Shown: positions 36,817 to 49,900, numbered from the stretch's first letter. The stretch: 64,000 nucleotides of DNA from Dipteronia dyeriana (GCA_032871835.1 CM065300.1:64491192-64555191); one strand, 5' to 3'. The notes: generated from the letters alone by a model not told the origin. Program-made: numbers and translations.

Positions 36817-38989
36817 TGTAGGGAAAATCACGCAACGGAAGCGTGAAAATTTTAAAATTAGGGTTTTGTATAAATAAATAAAAATCCCTTTTATTGATGT
36901 ACATAAAAGGTATCGTACCTTTTTTTTCGTGACGATTGAACTAGCATCGAATTGAATCCGTAAGATCTGTCAATCTAATCACGAACATGAATCACCTAGA
37001 AGTGTGGGATCCCTTTCTTTAAATTGTAAACCTAAAGATGGAAACAAACAAAATCGACTTCTTTGTTAGTCACAATAATCCTCCAAGAGAAAAACCAACA
37101 ACGTCCAGTCACTTGTGAATTATCAATCAATTTGATTGAAACTTGCGTGAACCTTGATTCGATGTTGTACACAAAACCCTTTTGATGCAAAGGATACAGT
37201 GTACTATCGAAAACAAAAACGTTCCCTCTTTTCTCTATGCTTGGCCGAATTCTTCACACAATGAGTTGGACAAAGTTTTTTTTTATAACAATAAAAAAAT
37301 AAATAAAAAACAACTTCTCACAAAAAAAACTAAGGTTTGGTCGAAATTTACAACCTATATTTATAGGTTCACAAATCCTCTACTAAAGAGGATTTACTTG
37401 GTAGGCAAGAATCCTATTCTTAGGTGGATTTACTTAGTGACAAAGAATCCTTTTCCAAAATGAATTCTTTCCTACACCAAGACTCCTAATCTAACTCATT
37501 AGTGTATTTGTGACCATATTAAAGATTTCCTAATTTGACTAGATAAATAATTCCTTTTATTTATCTACTTATCAAATATAGTCTTTAATATTAATTATAC
37601 TACCAACAATAGTATAATATTAGGAGACATTCTCCTATTAGGAAAAAGATTTTGACTTTTAATTAAATAATTAATTAATCAAAAAATTAATTAATTTCCA
37701 TTAAATTAAATAATAAAATATAAAATAATATACAAGGCTTTTATATATTAGCCTTGCCGCCCATGACATTATATAGGCATATATATTATTTTTCTTATTT
37801 TATTAAATCCATTGGACCTTAATAAAAAGTCCGCATGTGAACTATACTCATTCTTACAAAAAGAAACAATTCCACATGCCTTAATACAATTCTAGATGGA
37901 CCCCTAAATTGGTCCGGTAGAATATATCAAGTGATCCATGCAAGTTCGTGTGGATTGGGGATCTTAGCAGGCTATCTAAATTTAAGCTTCAATAGATATA
38001 ACCTAATCACAATCAACAAATAATTCACTTAGGTCCAATCTATTAATTTTAGTTCATTCCACTAAAGAACTAAAACTGAACTCTTAAATAAAGATAGAAT
38101 AAGTTAATATTTCTCATTCATACCCTAGACAATCTTAATGGAGAAAATGTATCCTTATGAAGAATACCAGTAATCGCCAAGAGCACATAGACCGCCTATA
38201 GCTCTCCAAGTTACCATATGTACTCAAATGACCATATTTTGAACTTGGATATTTTGACTTGTCCATAATCCATGTTTCAATAAACACTTTTGAAAACTTA
38301 ACGTTAAGATTTAATATCCAATACCTCAAAATATCCATATGATGGTATTCAACTCACATTTAATAAATAGAGCCACGATGTCCATATCTATAAATGAAGT
38401 CCTCTATCGATTAACAAATGAATACCACCAAACTAACGAGGATAAACTATGCTATATAACTGTACTCATTAATAGCTCAAATGATAACACTTGCAACCAT
38501 AAGTCCATCATTTATCTCAGGATTGAGATAGACTCTCTGATTGTCTTCAAGTGAAAACTTCTATCTATTGAACGGTTCTAGATAAAGTATTTCACTGTGA
38601 TCCAATTCAATGCACTCAGTGCATTAGAATCTTTTACCCAAAGACACCACACTTTGATGATTTTAGAATCATCATAACACATATGATCCCACTCAAATGC
38701 TAGCAAAAGAATCTACAACTTTGACAAGATAAAGGCGCCCAACCTTTATCTTAAGTTGTGAATAATATTCAAGACTAACTAAAGAATTGTGTCAACCTCA
38801 TACATATCTAGGTGTATGAACGATTCTTCTTTTCTCATAGCCTTTTGACCTTATGATTATTTACTTTTGACCATTATAATAATTAAACTATAAATGCTAT
38901 AAGATTTGTTAAACTAGAAATCACTTTATTAATATAAAAAGATTGTCAAATACATTATTATACTATTGCTATCGAGCATAATCCCAACA
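36817..38989 (-). mobile_element. Complete 5' LTR of element D
   Basis: 2173 bp, plus-strand ends TGTAGGGAAAA and tcccaaca. The primer site lies directly inside its left end. The right end abuts E's leader (caaatgacaaagg...), so D lies within E. It is homologous to the solo LTR 24887-27295 and to the partial LTRs at 29498, 30565 and 43480. Confidence 0.92.
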
Positions 38990-39767
38990 CAAATGACAAA
39001 GGTTGCATGAAGACTTGTTCGCCAAGAAATGAGTTTTTTTTATATATATTCCAAGACATATGTTATTTACTTTCTTTTCTAGGATGGATCAAAATTGTAG
39101 CTATTTATATTTTTGTAAATATTGTAATGTTTGTCAATGTTTGATAACATGTCATATAAAATAGGAGTGTCACTCATATATCTCTTTTGGTATGAGCATT
39201 CATTGAATGGTTTAAGTATCTAATTGGCATCTAGATAACTTGGTAAATCATTCTTTGGAATTCGATCACACGCCTTAAATAATTGAGTGGGAGAAGGTGT
39301 TTTGGAACACCTACGGCCTCCAAGTTTAGTTGAGCTTCATGTTTCGTGTAATAACCCCCCAAGGGGTATTCATGATTGGAATTTAGCAAGATACTTCCTT
39401 ACAAGGATAGACTAGACAATTGCCCAAACGTTATCTACTCCCAAAGGAGGGGTATTCGTGAGGGAATATATTGAAGGTCGATAACTTGGTAACACACTCA
39501 TTGTGAGTTTATTAATATCCTCCCAAGAGTTCTTGTTAATAAAATCACAAGGCTAAAATTGAAAAAGTTGGTTGTTATGTTAACAATTAGGTGGGACCTA
39601 GTCCAACTAGTAGATGGTGTGAACTCCCAAAGGAGGCGTGACATTTATGGGTGTTGGATCACCGTTGAATTTTACGATTAAATTATTTTATTTAATTCAA
39701 GATAAATATTTGAAAGTGCTTTATCACGATTGTTTACTTATATAATTTTTGTTATTAAAAAGAAATT
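38990..39767 (+). mobile_element. Element E leader, 5' end lost
   Basis: Plus-strand leader homologous to D's leader in reverse: gaagac.tgttcgccaagaaatgag and ttggaacacctacggcctcc are shared. It begins exactly at the D LTR end, so E's primer site and the rest of its leader lie (or lay) on the far side of D. Confidence 0.75.
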
Positions 39768-40360
39768 ATGACCCCATCCCTAATCAACATCCTGAAAGAT
39801 AATACTTTAACTGATGATAATTATGTCACATGGAAAAAGGAAAATTAGGTTGTTGTTGCAAGTTGAAATGCATAAGTTCATTCTTTGTACTCCTACTAAT
39901 GAATCTACTGAGGTGCAAAGAGACAAGTATCAGTAATGGAAGTCTTTAGATGAGATGGCTAAATGTTGCATTATGGTCACCCTCTCCGATGTTTTACAAC
40001 AGTAACATGAAGGAATGGAGACTGCTGCCAATATAATGATGTCTCTAGAAGAGATGTTTGCTAAGAAGTCCAGGACGACTAAGACAGAGGCAGTGACTGC
40101 TTTCATGAATCTTCGGATGAAACTTGGACAGGCTGTGAAACATCACATGATGAAAGTCATAGCTCATCTCAACATTGCTGAACTCAATAGTGCTAAGATA
40201 AATGGTGAGATGAAAATTGACATGATTGTCAACTCACTGTCGGATTCCTTTGATCAGTTCAAGTTGCACTACACCTTGAACAATAAGGAATGAACATTGC
40301 AAGGCCTGATGCAAGATGATCAAAGCACCGAGAAAATCCTTGTGTAAGGTAAGGGTTAAG
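39768..40360 (+). pseudogene. Element E gag
   Basis: ATG at 39768 (TPSLINILKDNTLTDDNY follows). A frameshift near 39845 breaks it. The main part 40015-40293 reads METAANIMMSLEEMFAKKS, MNLRMKLGQAVKHHMM and DQFKLHYTLNNKE, then stops. UBN2-type copia gag, close to element D. Confidence 0.85.
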
Positions 40361-42391
40361 AGATTCATACGGTTAGTAAAGTTGCTTCTGTTAAAACTCG
40401 TAGGAAGGTTAAGAAACAACAGAAGAAAAAGTAATTTGGGCCTAACGAGAAGAGGTTCCGAGAAAGGAAAAGACGAAATGAGAATGAATTCATCTTGCAT
40501 ATAGACAATGGAGCGTTTGTGTCTACTAGTGTAGTAGGAGATATTAGAATCAATTTAGATTCTGATAGTTATTTAGATTTAATAGACGTTTATTATGTAC
40601 CTTAATTCAAGAGGAATTTAATTTCAGTTTCTTGTTTAAATAAATTTGGTCATTCGGTTACTTTTAATAAAGCTTTTATTATTAGTAAGAATGAAAAAAA
40701 TTATTTGCAAAGGTACATTGGAAAACAGTTTATTCTATTTGCATGGAAATATCTCTCACTTGTTAGACACGGAATCAACGGAACGTAATCATAAAAGAGC
40801 AAAATTATCAAAAGATGAAACCTACCTATGTCATTTGTGCCTATGTCATATTAACCTTGATAGGATTAAAAGATTGGTTAGTGACGGACCTCTAAGTGAC
40901 TTAAAGGTTGATGATCTACTAACTTGTGAATCTTGTTTGGAAGGTAAAATAACCAACAGTTCGTTCACGACCAAAGGCACAGGAGTCATCGAATGTTTAG
41001 GATTGATACACACTGATGTGTGTAGTTCTATAAGCATTCAAGCTATAGGTGGATATGAGTACTTCAACACTTTCACGACTGGTTACTAAAGATTCGGCTA
41101 TGTGTATCTCATTAGACATAAGTCAGATGCTTTTGACAAGTTCAAAGCATTTAAAGCTAAAGTAGAAAATCAGCTTGAGAAACAGATAAAAATCTTGAGG
41201 TCTGATCATGGTGGAGAATATCTATCTGGTGAGTTTCAGCAATATCTTATTGATAATGGGATAATTTCTCAGTTTTCTGCACCAGGTGCACCTAAACAAA
41301 ATGGGGTGGCAGAAAGGAGAAATAGAACTCTTTTGGACATGGTTAGGTCTATGTTGAGCTATTCAACGCTTCCTAATTCCTTTTGGGGATATGCTTTACA
41401 AACTGCCATGTGCATTCTAAATGATGTACCATCTAAGTCGGTTCTTAAAACACCGCATGAGTTGTGGACCGAGCAAAAGCCTAGTTTACAACACTTAAGG
41501 ATATTTGGATGTCATGTGCACGTGTTAAAATGAAAGACAGAAAAAATGGAGTCCCATCTAGATATATGCATATTTGTAGGGAATTCAAAAGAAACAAAAG
41601 GATATTATTTCTATAGTTCTTCATATCTTAAAGTATTTTTTTCAACAAATGCTATATTTCTAGAAGTGAACTATATGAATATTTTTGTGCCTAAAAGTAG
41701 AATTGTCCTGAATGATCTTTCAGGAGATACAATTCCACAAGAGGTTTCACAAGCTAGCCCAATTGTAAGTTCCACACCAACACAAGATCAATAATCTACC
41801 ATACCTCATCATAGTGGAAGGGTTAGTAGACAACCCAAGAGATACATCGGTCTAAGAGAATATGTAGAGAATCTCCCAGACGATGATGATCCCTATACAT
41901 ACATGGAAGCAATGGAAGATGTTGATTGTTGCCATTGGCAAAAGGCAATGCAATCCAAAATTGAATCTATGTTCAAAAACAAGTCCGGTCTCTTGTGGAC
42001 TTACCTAAAGGGATAAAACCTATCGGGTGCAAGTGGGTATACAAGAGGAAAAGAGGAATGGATGGAAAGGTGGAAACCTTTAAAACTAGATTGGTAGCTA
42101 AAGTTTATACATAAAAAGGAAGGTATCAATTATGAAGAAACCATCTCACTCTTGGCCATGCTTAAATCCTTTAGGATACTCTTATTCATTACGGCATCTT
42201 TAGACCTAGAGATTTGGCAAATGGAGGTCAAGACAGCTTTCCTTAATGGAAGTCTTAACAAAAGCATCTATATAATGCAACCAGAAGGATTCATTGAAAA
42301 AGGCCAAGAGGAAAGGGTATGCAAGTTGCAAAGATCAATATATGGATTGAAGCAAGCATCCAGATCCTAAAACATAAGGTTCGATCAAGCA
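40361..42391 (+). pseudogene. Element E integrase to early RT, no protease
   Basis: It shows the basic segment after gag, the pre-integrase zinc site (LCHINLDRIK, LTCESCLEG), the integrase core with [27 protein letters not shown] and [15 protein letters not shown], then [13 protein letters not shown], a spacer with IPHHSGRVSRQ, and the RT start with EIWQMEVKTAFLNGSLNKS. In-frame stops stand near 41087, 41531, 41792 and 42368, with frameshifts near 42000-42120. As in D, the zinc knuckle and protease active site are missing between the gag basic segment and NEFILHIDN. Confidence 0.87.
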
Positions 42392-43465
42392 GTGAAAAGT
42401 TTTGGATTTATTCAAAACCTTGACGAACCCTGTGTATGCAAAAGGATTAATGGTGACAAGTTGGTTTTCCTTGTTATTTACGTTGATGATATACTACTCA
42501 TCGAAAACGATGTAGGTGTATTGACATCAGTAAAAGAATGGTTAGAAAAACAATTTGATATGAATGACTCAAGAGAAGCAAGTTATATTCTTGGTATCCA
42601 AGTCATACGGGATAGAAAGAATAGAACGATTGCATTATCCCAAGCTTCATACATAGATAAAATCATATCTAGGTATTCCATGCAAGATTCCAAGAAAGGT
42701 ATGTTACCTCTCAGACATGGAATCAAACTTTCTAAGGAACAAGTTCCTAAGAATGAGCATGAAGAGCAATTCATGAGTAGGGTTCCATATGCCTCGGCAG
42801 TTGGAAGTCTCATGTATGAAATGATCTGCACTAGACCAGATATTTGTTTTGTTGTTGGCATAGTTAGCAGGTTTCAATCGAAACCTGGTCCTGATCACTA
42901 TACAGCAGTCAATCATATTTTCAAATATCTCAGGAGAACTAAAGATTATATGCTTGTATACTTTGGAGGGGATTTAATTCCCGTTGGGAATACAGATTTT
43001 GATTTCCAATCGGATTCTGACTCCAGAAAATCAACATCAGGATCTGTGTTTACAATTGGAGGAGGGGCAGTCATATGGAGGAGTATCAAGCAATCTTGTA
43101 TTGATGATTCCACCATGGAAGCCGAGTATGTTGTCGCATGTGAGGCTGCTAAAGAGACTGTATGGCTCTGCCAATTCTTGATTGACTTGAAAGTGTTTCT
43201 TGATGCGAATAAGCAGATCACTATCTATTATGACAATCATGGAGCAGTGGCTAATTCGAGAGAACCAAGAAGTCAAAAGAGAGGGAAACACATTGAAAGA
43301 AAGTATCACCTTCTGAGTGAAATTGTGCATAGGGGTGATGTGACGATTACCAATATCGTGTCAGCAGATAATCTAGCGGATCCCTTTATAAAAGCTCTTC
43401 CACAAAAGAGTTTTGATGGGCATCTAGAGAACATGGGGATGAGAGATATTACACATTCGCTATAG
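42392..43465 (+). pseudogene. Element E RT C-terminal part and RNase H, long open frame
   Basis: An unbroken 357-codon frame with RT site VIYVDDILLIEND, ILGIQVIRDRKNRTIALSQA, GSLMYEMICTRPDICFVVGI, then RNase H: GNTDFDFQSDSDSRKSTSGS, DDSTMEAEYVVACEAAKETV, TIYYDNHGAVANSREPRS and GKHIERKYHLLSE, ending ADPFIKALPQKSFDGHLENM. Catalytic residues are kept, apart from drift such as YYDN for YCDN. It is intact only because lesions fell upstream. Confidence 0.9.
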
Positions 43466-43479
43466 AGCAAGTGGGAGAT

Positions 43480-44077
43480 TGTTGGGATTATGCTCGATAG
43501 CAAGAGTATAATAATGTATTTGACAATCTTTTCATATTACTAAAGTGATTTCTAGTTCAACAAATCTTATAGCACTTATAGTTTAATTATTATATGTCAA
43601 AAGTAAATAATCAAGGCCAAAAGACTATGAGAAAAGAAGAATTGTTCATATATCTAGATTTGTATGAGGTGGGCAGAATTATTTAGTTAGTCTTAAATAA
43701 TATTCACAACTTAAGATAAAGGTTGGACGCCTTTATCCTGTCAAAGTTATAGATTTCTATGCTAGCATTTTAGTGGGATCAAATGTGTTATGATGAGTCT
43801 AAAATCATCAAAGTGTGGTGTCTTTGGGCAAAAGAATCTAGTGTACTGGGTGCATTGAATTGGATCACAGTGAAATATTTTATCTAAAACCATCAATGGA
43901 TAAAAGTTTTCACTTGAAGACATTAGGAGAGTCTATCTCAATCCTAGGATAAATGATGGACTTATGGTTGCAAGTGGTATCATTTGAGCTATTAATGAGT
44001 ACGATTATATAGCATAGTCTATCCTCGATAGTTTGGTGGTATTCATTTGTTAATCGATAAAGGATTTCATTTATGAC
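43480..44077 (+). mobile_element. Partial 3' LTR of element E
   Basis: It starts TGTTGGGATTATGC directly after the polypurine tract gcaagtgggagat (43468-43479). It follows the LTR consensus for about 598 bp and then stops abruptly at catttat, where gag sequence of element F begins. Confidence 0.85.
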
Positions 44078-44691
44078 AGGTATGGAATGCTATTGATGCA
44101 TGGAATCACTCGGATTTCCTATGCCGTAATTACATTCTGAACGGGCTGTCAGATTTACTATATAGCATTTATTCTTCAAAGAAAACATCCAAAGAACTGT
44201 GGGAATCATTAGACCGTAAATACAAAACTGAGGACACTGGTTCCAAGAAGTTTATTATCGGCCGGTTTCTTGATTACAAGATGGGGGATTCCAAGACAGT
44301 TATGAGTAAAGTCCAAGAGCTACAGGTGATTCTGCATGAGATACATGCCGAAGGGATGACCCTGAGTGAAACTTTTCAGGTGGCTGCAATCATTGAGAAG
44401 CTTCCTCTATCATAGAAAGAGTTCAAAAACTATCTCAAACACAAGCGAAATGAGATGAAGATCGAGGATCTAATTCTCAAGCTTCGTATTCAGGAAGATC
44501 ACATGAAGTATGACAAGAAAGATGTCAATGGGCCTGAAGCGAAGATCAATGTGGTTGAGCATGGGCAAAGTTCTAAACCAAAAAAGAACAAGTCTGGGAA
44601 AGGATCGAAATTGGGTCCAAAGGGAGGAGTCTCTAAGAAGCCAAAATTCCAAGGGAAGTGCTTCAAATGTGAACTGAGTACAGTTTGCTAA
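44078..44691 (+). pseudogene. Element F gag, 5' truncated
   Basis: It reads [57 protein letters not shown] and [12 protein letters not shown], then a TAG stop (44413-44415) where Trp is expected, then IEDLILKLRIQEDHM. UBN2-type copia gag. The zinc knuckle is cut to GKCFKC and lost together with a frameshift near 44680. The start codon, leader and 5' LTR are missing. Confidence 0.85.
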
Positions 44692-46700
44692 AGAAGAAGA
44701 AGAACCATGAGGCAAACGTGGTTGCTGGGATCTCAAGAGATGTATCCGAGATCAATCTCTCTGCAGTTGTGACAGAAGCAAACCTTGTTGGGTCAAACCC
44801 AAGGGAGTGGTGGTTGGATACTGGGGTCACTCGTCATATATGCTATGACAAGGAGATGTTCAATATATTTGAAGAAATGAAGAATGAATAAAAGTTATAT
44901 ATGGGTAACTCAGCCATATCTGACGTGAAGGGACGTGGTCAAGTCATTCTCAAGATGACCTCTGGTATAACCCTAAGCTTGAACAATGTACTGTATATAC
45001 CTGATATACGCAAGAACTTGGTTTTTGGTTCGTTGATCAATCAGCATGGGTTCAAGATGGTGATTGAATCAGACAAAATGGTTTTAACCAAGCAAGGAAC
45101 TTATGTGGGTAGGGGATATGTAACTGAAGGACTGTTTAAGCTTAATGTATCTGTTGTCAAAAGAACAATCAATAAAGATAATTCTTCAGTTTATTTGCTT
45201 TAGTCTTCCAATTTATGGCATGGTAGACTAGGACACGTTAATTATGATACCCTGCGTAGATTAATTAACTTAAATCATATTCCCGCATTCAATATTGATC
45301 CTAAACATAAGTGTGAAGTTTGCGTTGAAGCAAAGCTAACAAGGTCATCATTTCAAACTATTGAAAGGAAATCTGAACCTCTTGATTTAATTCACACAGA
45401 TATATGTGATTTAAAATTTGTTCAAACAAGAGGTGGCAACAAATATTTCATCACATTTATAGATGATAGCACCAAATACTGCTATGTACATTTGTTGAAA
45501 AACAAGGATGAAGCTATAGAGAAGTTCAGTCTCTATAAAATTGAAGTTGAGAATCAACTCAACAAGAAAATCAAGGTACTAAGAAGTGACTGAGGTGGTG
45601 AATATGTAGCACTGTTTGGTGAATTATGTGCTCAACAAGAAATCATACATCAAACTACTGCACCATATTCCCTTCAGCAAAACGGTATTGCAGAACGTAA
45701 AAATCGTACCTTGAAAGAAATGATGAATGCAATGCTGATAAGTTATGGACTGCCTCAGAACATGTGGGGTGACGCTATATTGTCTAGCAATTACCTTTTA
45801 AACAAGGTACCCCGAAAGAAAGAAGACAAGACACCATATGAACTATAGAAAGGAAGAAAGCATTCCTATAAATTCTTACGAATGTGGGGGTGTCTTGCCA
45901 AAGTAACAGTACCTATACCTAAGAAGGTGAAAATAGGTCTGAAAACTGTTGACTGCATTTTCATTGGATATGCACAAAGCAGTAGTGCTCATCGATTCTT
46001 GGTCTATAAATCTGACATATCAGATATACACAAAAACACGATAATGGAATCTAGAAATGCAATGTTCTTTGAACATGTATTTCCATGTAAATCCAATGAT
46101 GAAGCAAGTTCGTCAAAACGAACCCATGATGATAGTTGTGAGGACCAAGAACAAGGAAATGAAGTAGAGGATGAACCTAGACGTAGCAAAAGAGCAAGGA
46201 CGGAAACGTCTTTTGGTCCAGATTTTATGACCTATTTGCTAGAAGGTGAACCTCGAAATTTCAAAGAAGCGGTAAGCTCTTCTGAAGGACTCTTGTGGAA
46301 AGAGGCAATCAATAGCGAAATTGATTCCATCCTTCAAAATCATACTTGGGAATTAGTGGATCTTCCTCCGGGATATAAACCGCTAGGATCCAAATGGATT
46401 TTCAAAAGAAAGATGAAAGCAGATGGATCAATTGATAAGTATAAGGCCAGACTTGTAATTAAAGGTTACAATCAACAAGAAGGCCTAGACTACTTTGATA
46501 CATATTCTCCTGTGACGAGAATAACCTCCATTAGAATGATAGTTGCAATCGCAGCTTTGCGAAATCTTGAAGTACATCAAATGGATGTGAAAATGGCTTT
46601 CTTAAATGGAGATTTAGATGAAGAAATTTACATGGAACAACCTGAGGGTTTTTCTGCTCCAGGACAAGGAAAGAAAGTCTGTAAATTGGTGAAGTCTTAA
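44685..46700 (+). pseudogene. Element F protease, integrase and early RT
   Basis: A single frame from 44685 to 47735 interrupted only by stop codons: 44889-44891, 45201-45203, 45591-45593, 45846-45848 and about 46698. It shows the protease WWLDTGVTRHICYDKEMF, the pre-integrase [17 protein letters not shown] with CEVCVEAK, the integrase core [15 protein letters not shown](stop)GGEY and QNGIAERKNRTLKE, then the RT start GSKWIFKRKMKADGSIDKYK, TYSPVTRITSIRM and QMDVKMAFLNGDLDEEIYM. Several stops fit C-to-T changes (CGA to TGA, TGG to TAG), as expected from cytosine methylation and deamination. Confidence 0.9.
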
Positions 46701-47735
46701 TATGGTCAAAAGCAAGCACCAAAACAATGGTATGAGAAATTTGACAATGCTATGATGTCAAATGGATTTAAGATCAACGAATGTGACAAATGTGTTTATG
46801 TCAAGGACACGAAAAATGGCTATATCATTGTGTGCCTTTACATTGATGACATGCTCATTGTTGGTAGTAATGATAAAGTGGTCAAATCTACCAAGGATAT
46901 GTTGAAATCAAGATTTGATATGAAAGATATGGGACCAGCTGATGTAATGTTGGGAATGAAAATCTCAAGGACATCTAACGGACTCATACTAAGTCCATCA
47001 CACTTTATTGACATGATTCTTGAGAAATTCAACAAAAATGATCCTGGAATTTCTAGAACACCAGTAGATACAAATCTACATCTATCCAAGAATAAGGGTG
47101 AGAGCATCTCTCAACTAGAATATTCTCAAGTGATAGGAAGTCTGATGTACTTAACCAGTTGTACAAGACCAGACATAGCAAATACAGTCAGCAAATTAAG
47201 CAGATATACGAGTAATCCAAGAACCGATCACTGGAAAGGAATAGTAAGAGTACTGAAGTACTTACGATTCACTCATAATCATGGACCGCATTATACCAGA
47301 TATCTTGTTGTCCTAGAAGGATACACTGATGCTAACTGGATATCTGATATGAAGGATTCAAAATCCACTAGTGGGTATGTGTTCACACTAGGTGGTACTG
47401 CGGTATCTTGGAAATCCTCCAAACAAACATGTATAGCCAGATCCACCATGGAATCTGAGTTTATAGCATTAGATAAATGTGGAGAGGATGCTGAATGGCT
47501 ACGCCAATTCTTAGAAGATATTCCAAGATGGCCAAAGTATGTGCCGGCGATTTGCATTCACTGTGATAGTCAATCAACAATAGGAAGAGCACAGAGCAAT
47601 ATGTATAATGGGAAGTCTAGACATATACGTCGAAGACATAATACCATTAGACAACTAATCTCAACTGGGTTTATCACTATTGACTATATAAGGTCAAAAG
47701 ATAACAATGCGGATCCGCTAACTAAAGCTCATTAG
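46701..47735 (+). pseudogene. Element F RT C-terminal part and RNase H
   Basis: This continues the same frame after the stop at about 46698 and is open for 327 codons from 46752. RT site [32 protein letters not shown] and [20 protein letters not shown] are present. RNase H has [54 protein letters not shown] and [13 protein letters not shown] at the end. Catalytic sites are kept. This copia lineage differs from A-C and from D/E; I did not assign a named lineage. Confidence 0.9.
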
Positions 47736-48331
47736 ATAAAAGGTCGATACAATAGACACCTAACCTAGTTGACTGGAAATCCCAAAATCTAGGTTCAATG
47801 GGACAACCAAATTGTAAGACTCAGTTGGATCACTGTAAGGGTTACCCTCAAGTCCATTCCTATGATGAAACAGTGATGCCCGTAGGGAAAAGGTTAAACT
47901 GTGGTTTTTAATGATTCTTATGCGTCGAAATTCCTAGCTATGGAAATCCGAGCAGAGTAAAGCGGGTTACTCTTAATTAAGAAATCACCTATGTGAGAGA
48001 GAAGTGGGGCAGCTTCTAAAAGAGAATAGTGAAGGGCTATATTCTCCAGAGACTCTCACATAACCAGGCCCATGTTCATGGCCAAAATGAACATAAAAAT
48101 GAGAACCAAATCGGGTATGGAAGATACCTGTGTAAGGTGTTTGATCGTTTACACAAAACGGCAGAACAGTTCAAGGATATCACATCTACTGATCCGCCAA
48201 TAAAGTAAGCATACCTTTATAAGGGAAGGTTCAAAGGGTAACACCTACCTATCCTATGCAGGCTTCGACCGTTTGAACTTACCAAACATCTTCTTTGTGT
48301 CTCCTATGTCAATTTCATTCATGTGGGGGAT
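47736..48331 (+). mobile_element. 3' untranslated part of F with polypurine tract
   Basis: About 600 bp without coding sequence, ending in atgtgggggat (48321-48331), the polypurine tract directly before the LTR start TGTTGG. Confidence 0.75.
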
Positions 48332-49321
48332 TGTTGGAAATTTTATGATAATCTCTCATTTTGAGAGCAAAAATTGAGTATGATAAATTCTATAGAAATG
48401 GAAGATTAAAGTGGATTCGAATTCTCCTCCGTGAGAACTTCGAAATGGTATACTCAAATTCACAAAATGGTTAATGGGTGAATGAGAAATTGAGTCTCAA
48501 AGTGGACCCATTGTGTAGGGATTAAAAGGAATCCCACTTTGCTTAGGAAAATCATTTATAAGTAGTTTATAAGTGAATGTGTGATATGAGCTTTCAACAT
48601 GTGTGTGGCATAGAGGCTCTCTCTCGCGCGCGCAGGGAGGGTGCAAATCATGGACCCTGAACCTTCGAATGCACGACTCGTGTGTGGGCGCGACCTGCGG
48701 ACACGAATGCCGCTCCGATTGAACCGTGAGAGTCCAGTTGACCTTTTGCCACTTCCCTAAGTCAACGTTTTTTATTGTGATGGATAAGGAAAGCTTTAAT
48801 TGTTTAGATTCTGATTTCTTACTTGATCACTAAGAATACAGAATCGGGTTTTAATTATAAATAAATCTCTTAGAAGAATATTATCAAATTAAATTATTTC
48901 CTTATTAAATCAAAAACGAATTTTCCAAAAAATAATCCCGAATTAATCCTAAAACCCTAGTGTTTCGGTTTGGGTATTTAATATCTCTAATATTCTGTTC
49001 AACACACGTAAAAAAACAATTCCAGTTTTCTTTTGAGCAGCCGAATTCTTTTCTTCTCTGTTTTCTTGGTAAGTTCAAAACTCGGTTTGAGTTTGCTGGT
49101 AGTGGACAGTGCTTGGACCTACCACTGTTGAACCGTTGTATCCTGGGAGACAATCGACTAATACACATACGGTGTTGTCCGACGAAATTGTCTTAAGGAC
49201 ACCGTGTGAAACACGGGTCTCGGATTCTAACGTTACTTTCTGTTTTTCTTTGATACCAATCAGATTTGATTACAAAATATGTTTTTACATGGTCTCCAAC
49301 CTATACCTAAATATACCAACA
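48332..49321 (+). mobile_element. 3' LTR of element F
   Basis: It starts TGTTGGAAATTTTATG after the polypurine tract. The end is placed at ccaaca (49321), which is the inverted partner of TGTTGG and gives 990 bp. It includes a GC-rich stretch with ctcgcgcgcgc near 48623 and the words gtccgacgaaattg and ggtctcgga near the end. The start is firm; the end is inferred from the 6-bp terminal inverted match. Confidence 0.75.
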
Positions 49322-49364
49322 ACAACGGTTCAATATAACCTACAGTTATACGCTTTCTTTTCTC

Positions 49365-49900
49365 GCTGAATTTTGCTCAGTTTCTTGAAATCTCCAAGAA
49401 GCTCTGTCTTTTGAAATCTCCAAAAAACCAAACACAACAACAAAAGTTGCTGATTGATTTCCAATTTCGTCTTTCAATCAAATCTCTAAATTTCACAGCA
49501 TTATCTGCGCATTTCCCGTCAATTGCAGAAGTGGGCACGCAGAGCTGTTTCTCTCTAACTCTCTGAATTTTGCTCTGTTTCTTGAAATCTCTAAGAAACC
49601 AAACACAACAACAAATAATTGTTGTTTGATTTCAGACTTCGTCTTCTGACCAAATACCTTGATTTTGTAGCATTATCAGCGCATTTTCCGTCAATTTCAA
49701 AAATAGGCATGTAGAGCTCACTCTCTAAATTTGCTCTGTTTCTTGAAATCTCCAAGAAACAAAATACAAACAACAAAAATTGCTGATTGATTTCCAACTG
49801 CATTAAATCGCTTCGCCTTCCGACCAAAACCCTTGATTTCGCAGCATTATCGGTGAATTTTCAGTCGATGTTAGAAGTGGACACGCAGAGCTGTTTGTTT
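49365..49900. repeat. Three tandem units of about 160-200 bp before the MADS pseudogene
   Basis: The word tttgctc.gtttcttgaaatct recurs near 49372, 49569 and 49730. Each is followed by aagaaacaaac-type A-rich words, tgattgatttc, a cttcg block, ttgatttcgcagcattatc, tttccgtcaat and agtgggcacgcagagctg. The spacing is 197 and 161 bp. They lie directly upstream of a MADS-box reading and may be duplicated promoter or 5' leader sequence. Confidence 0.75.
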
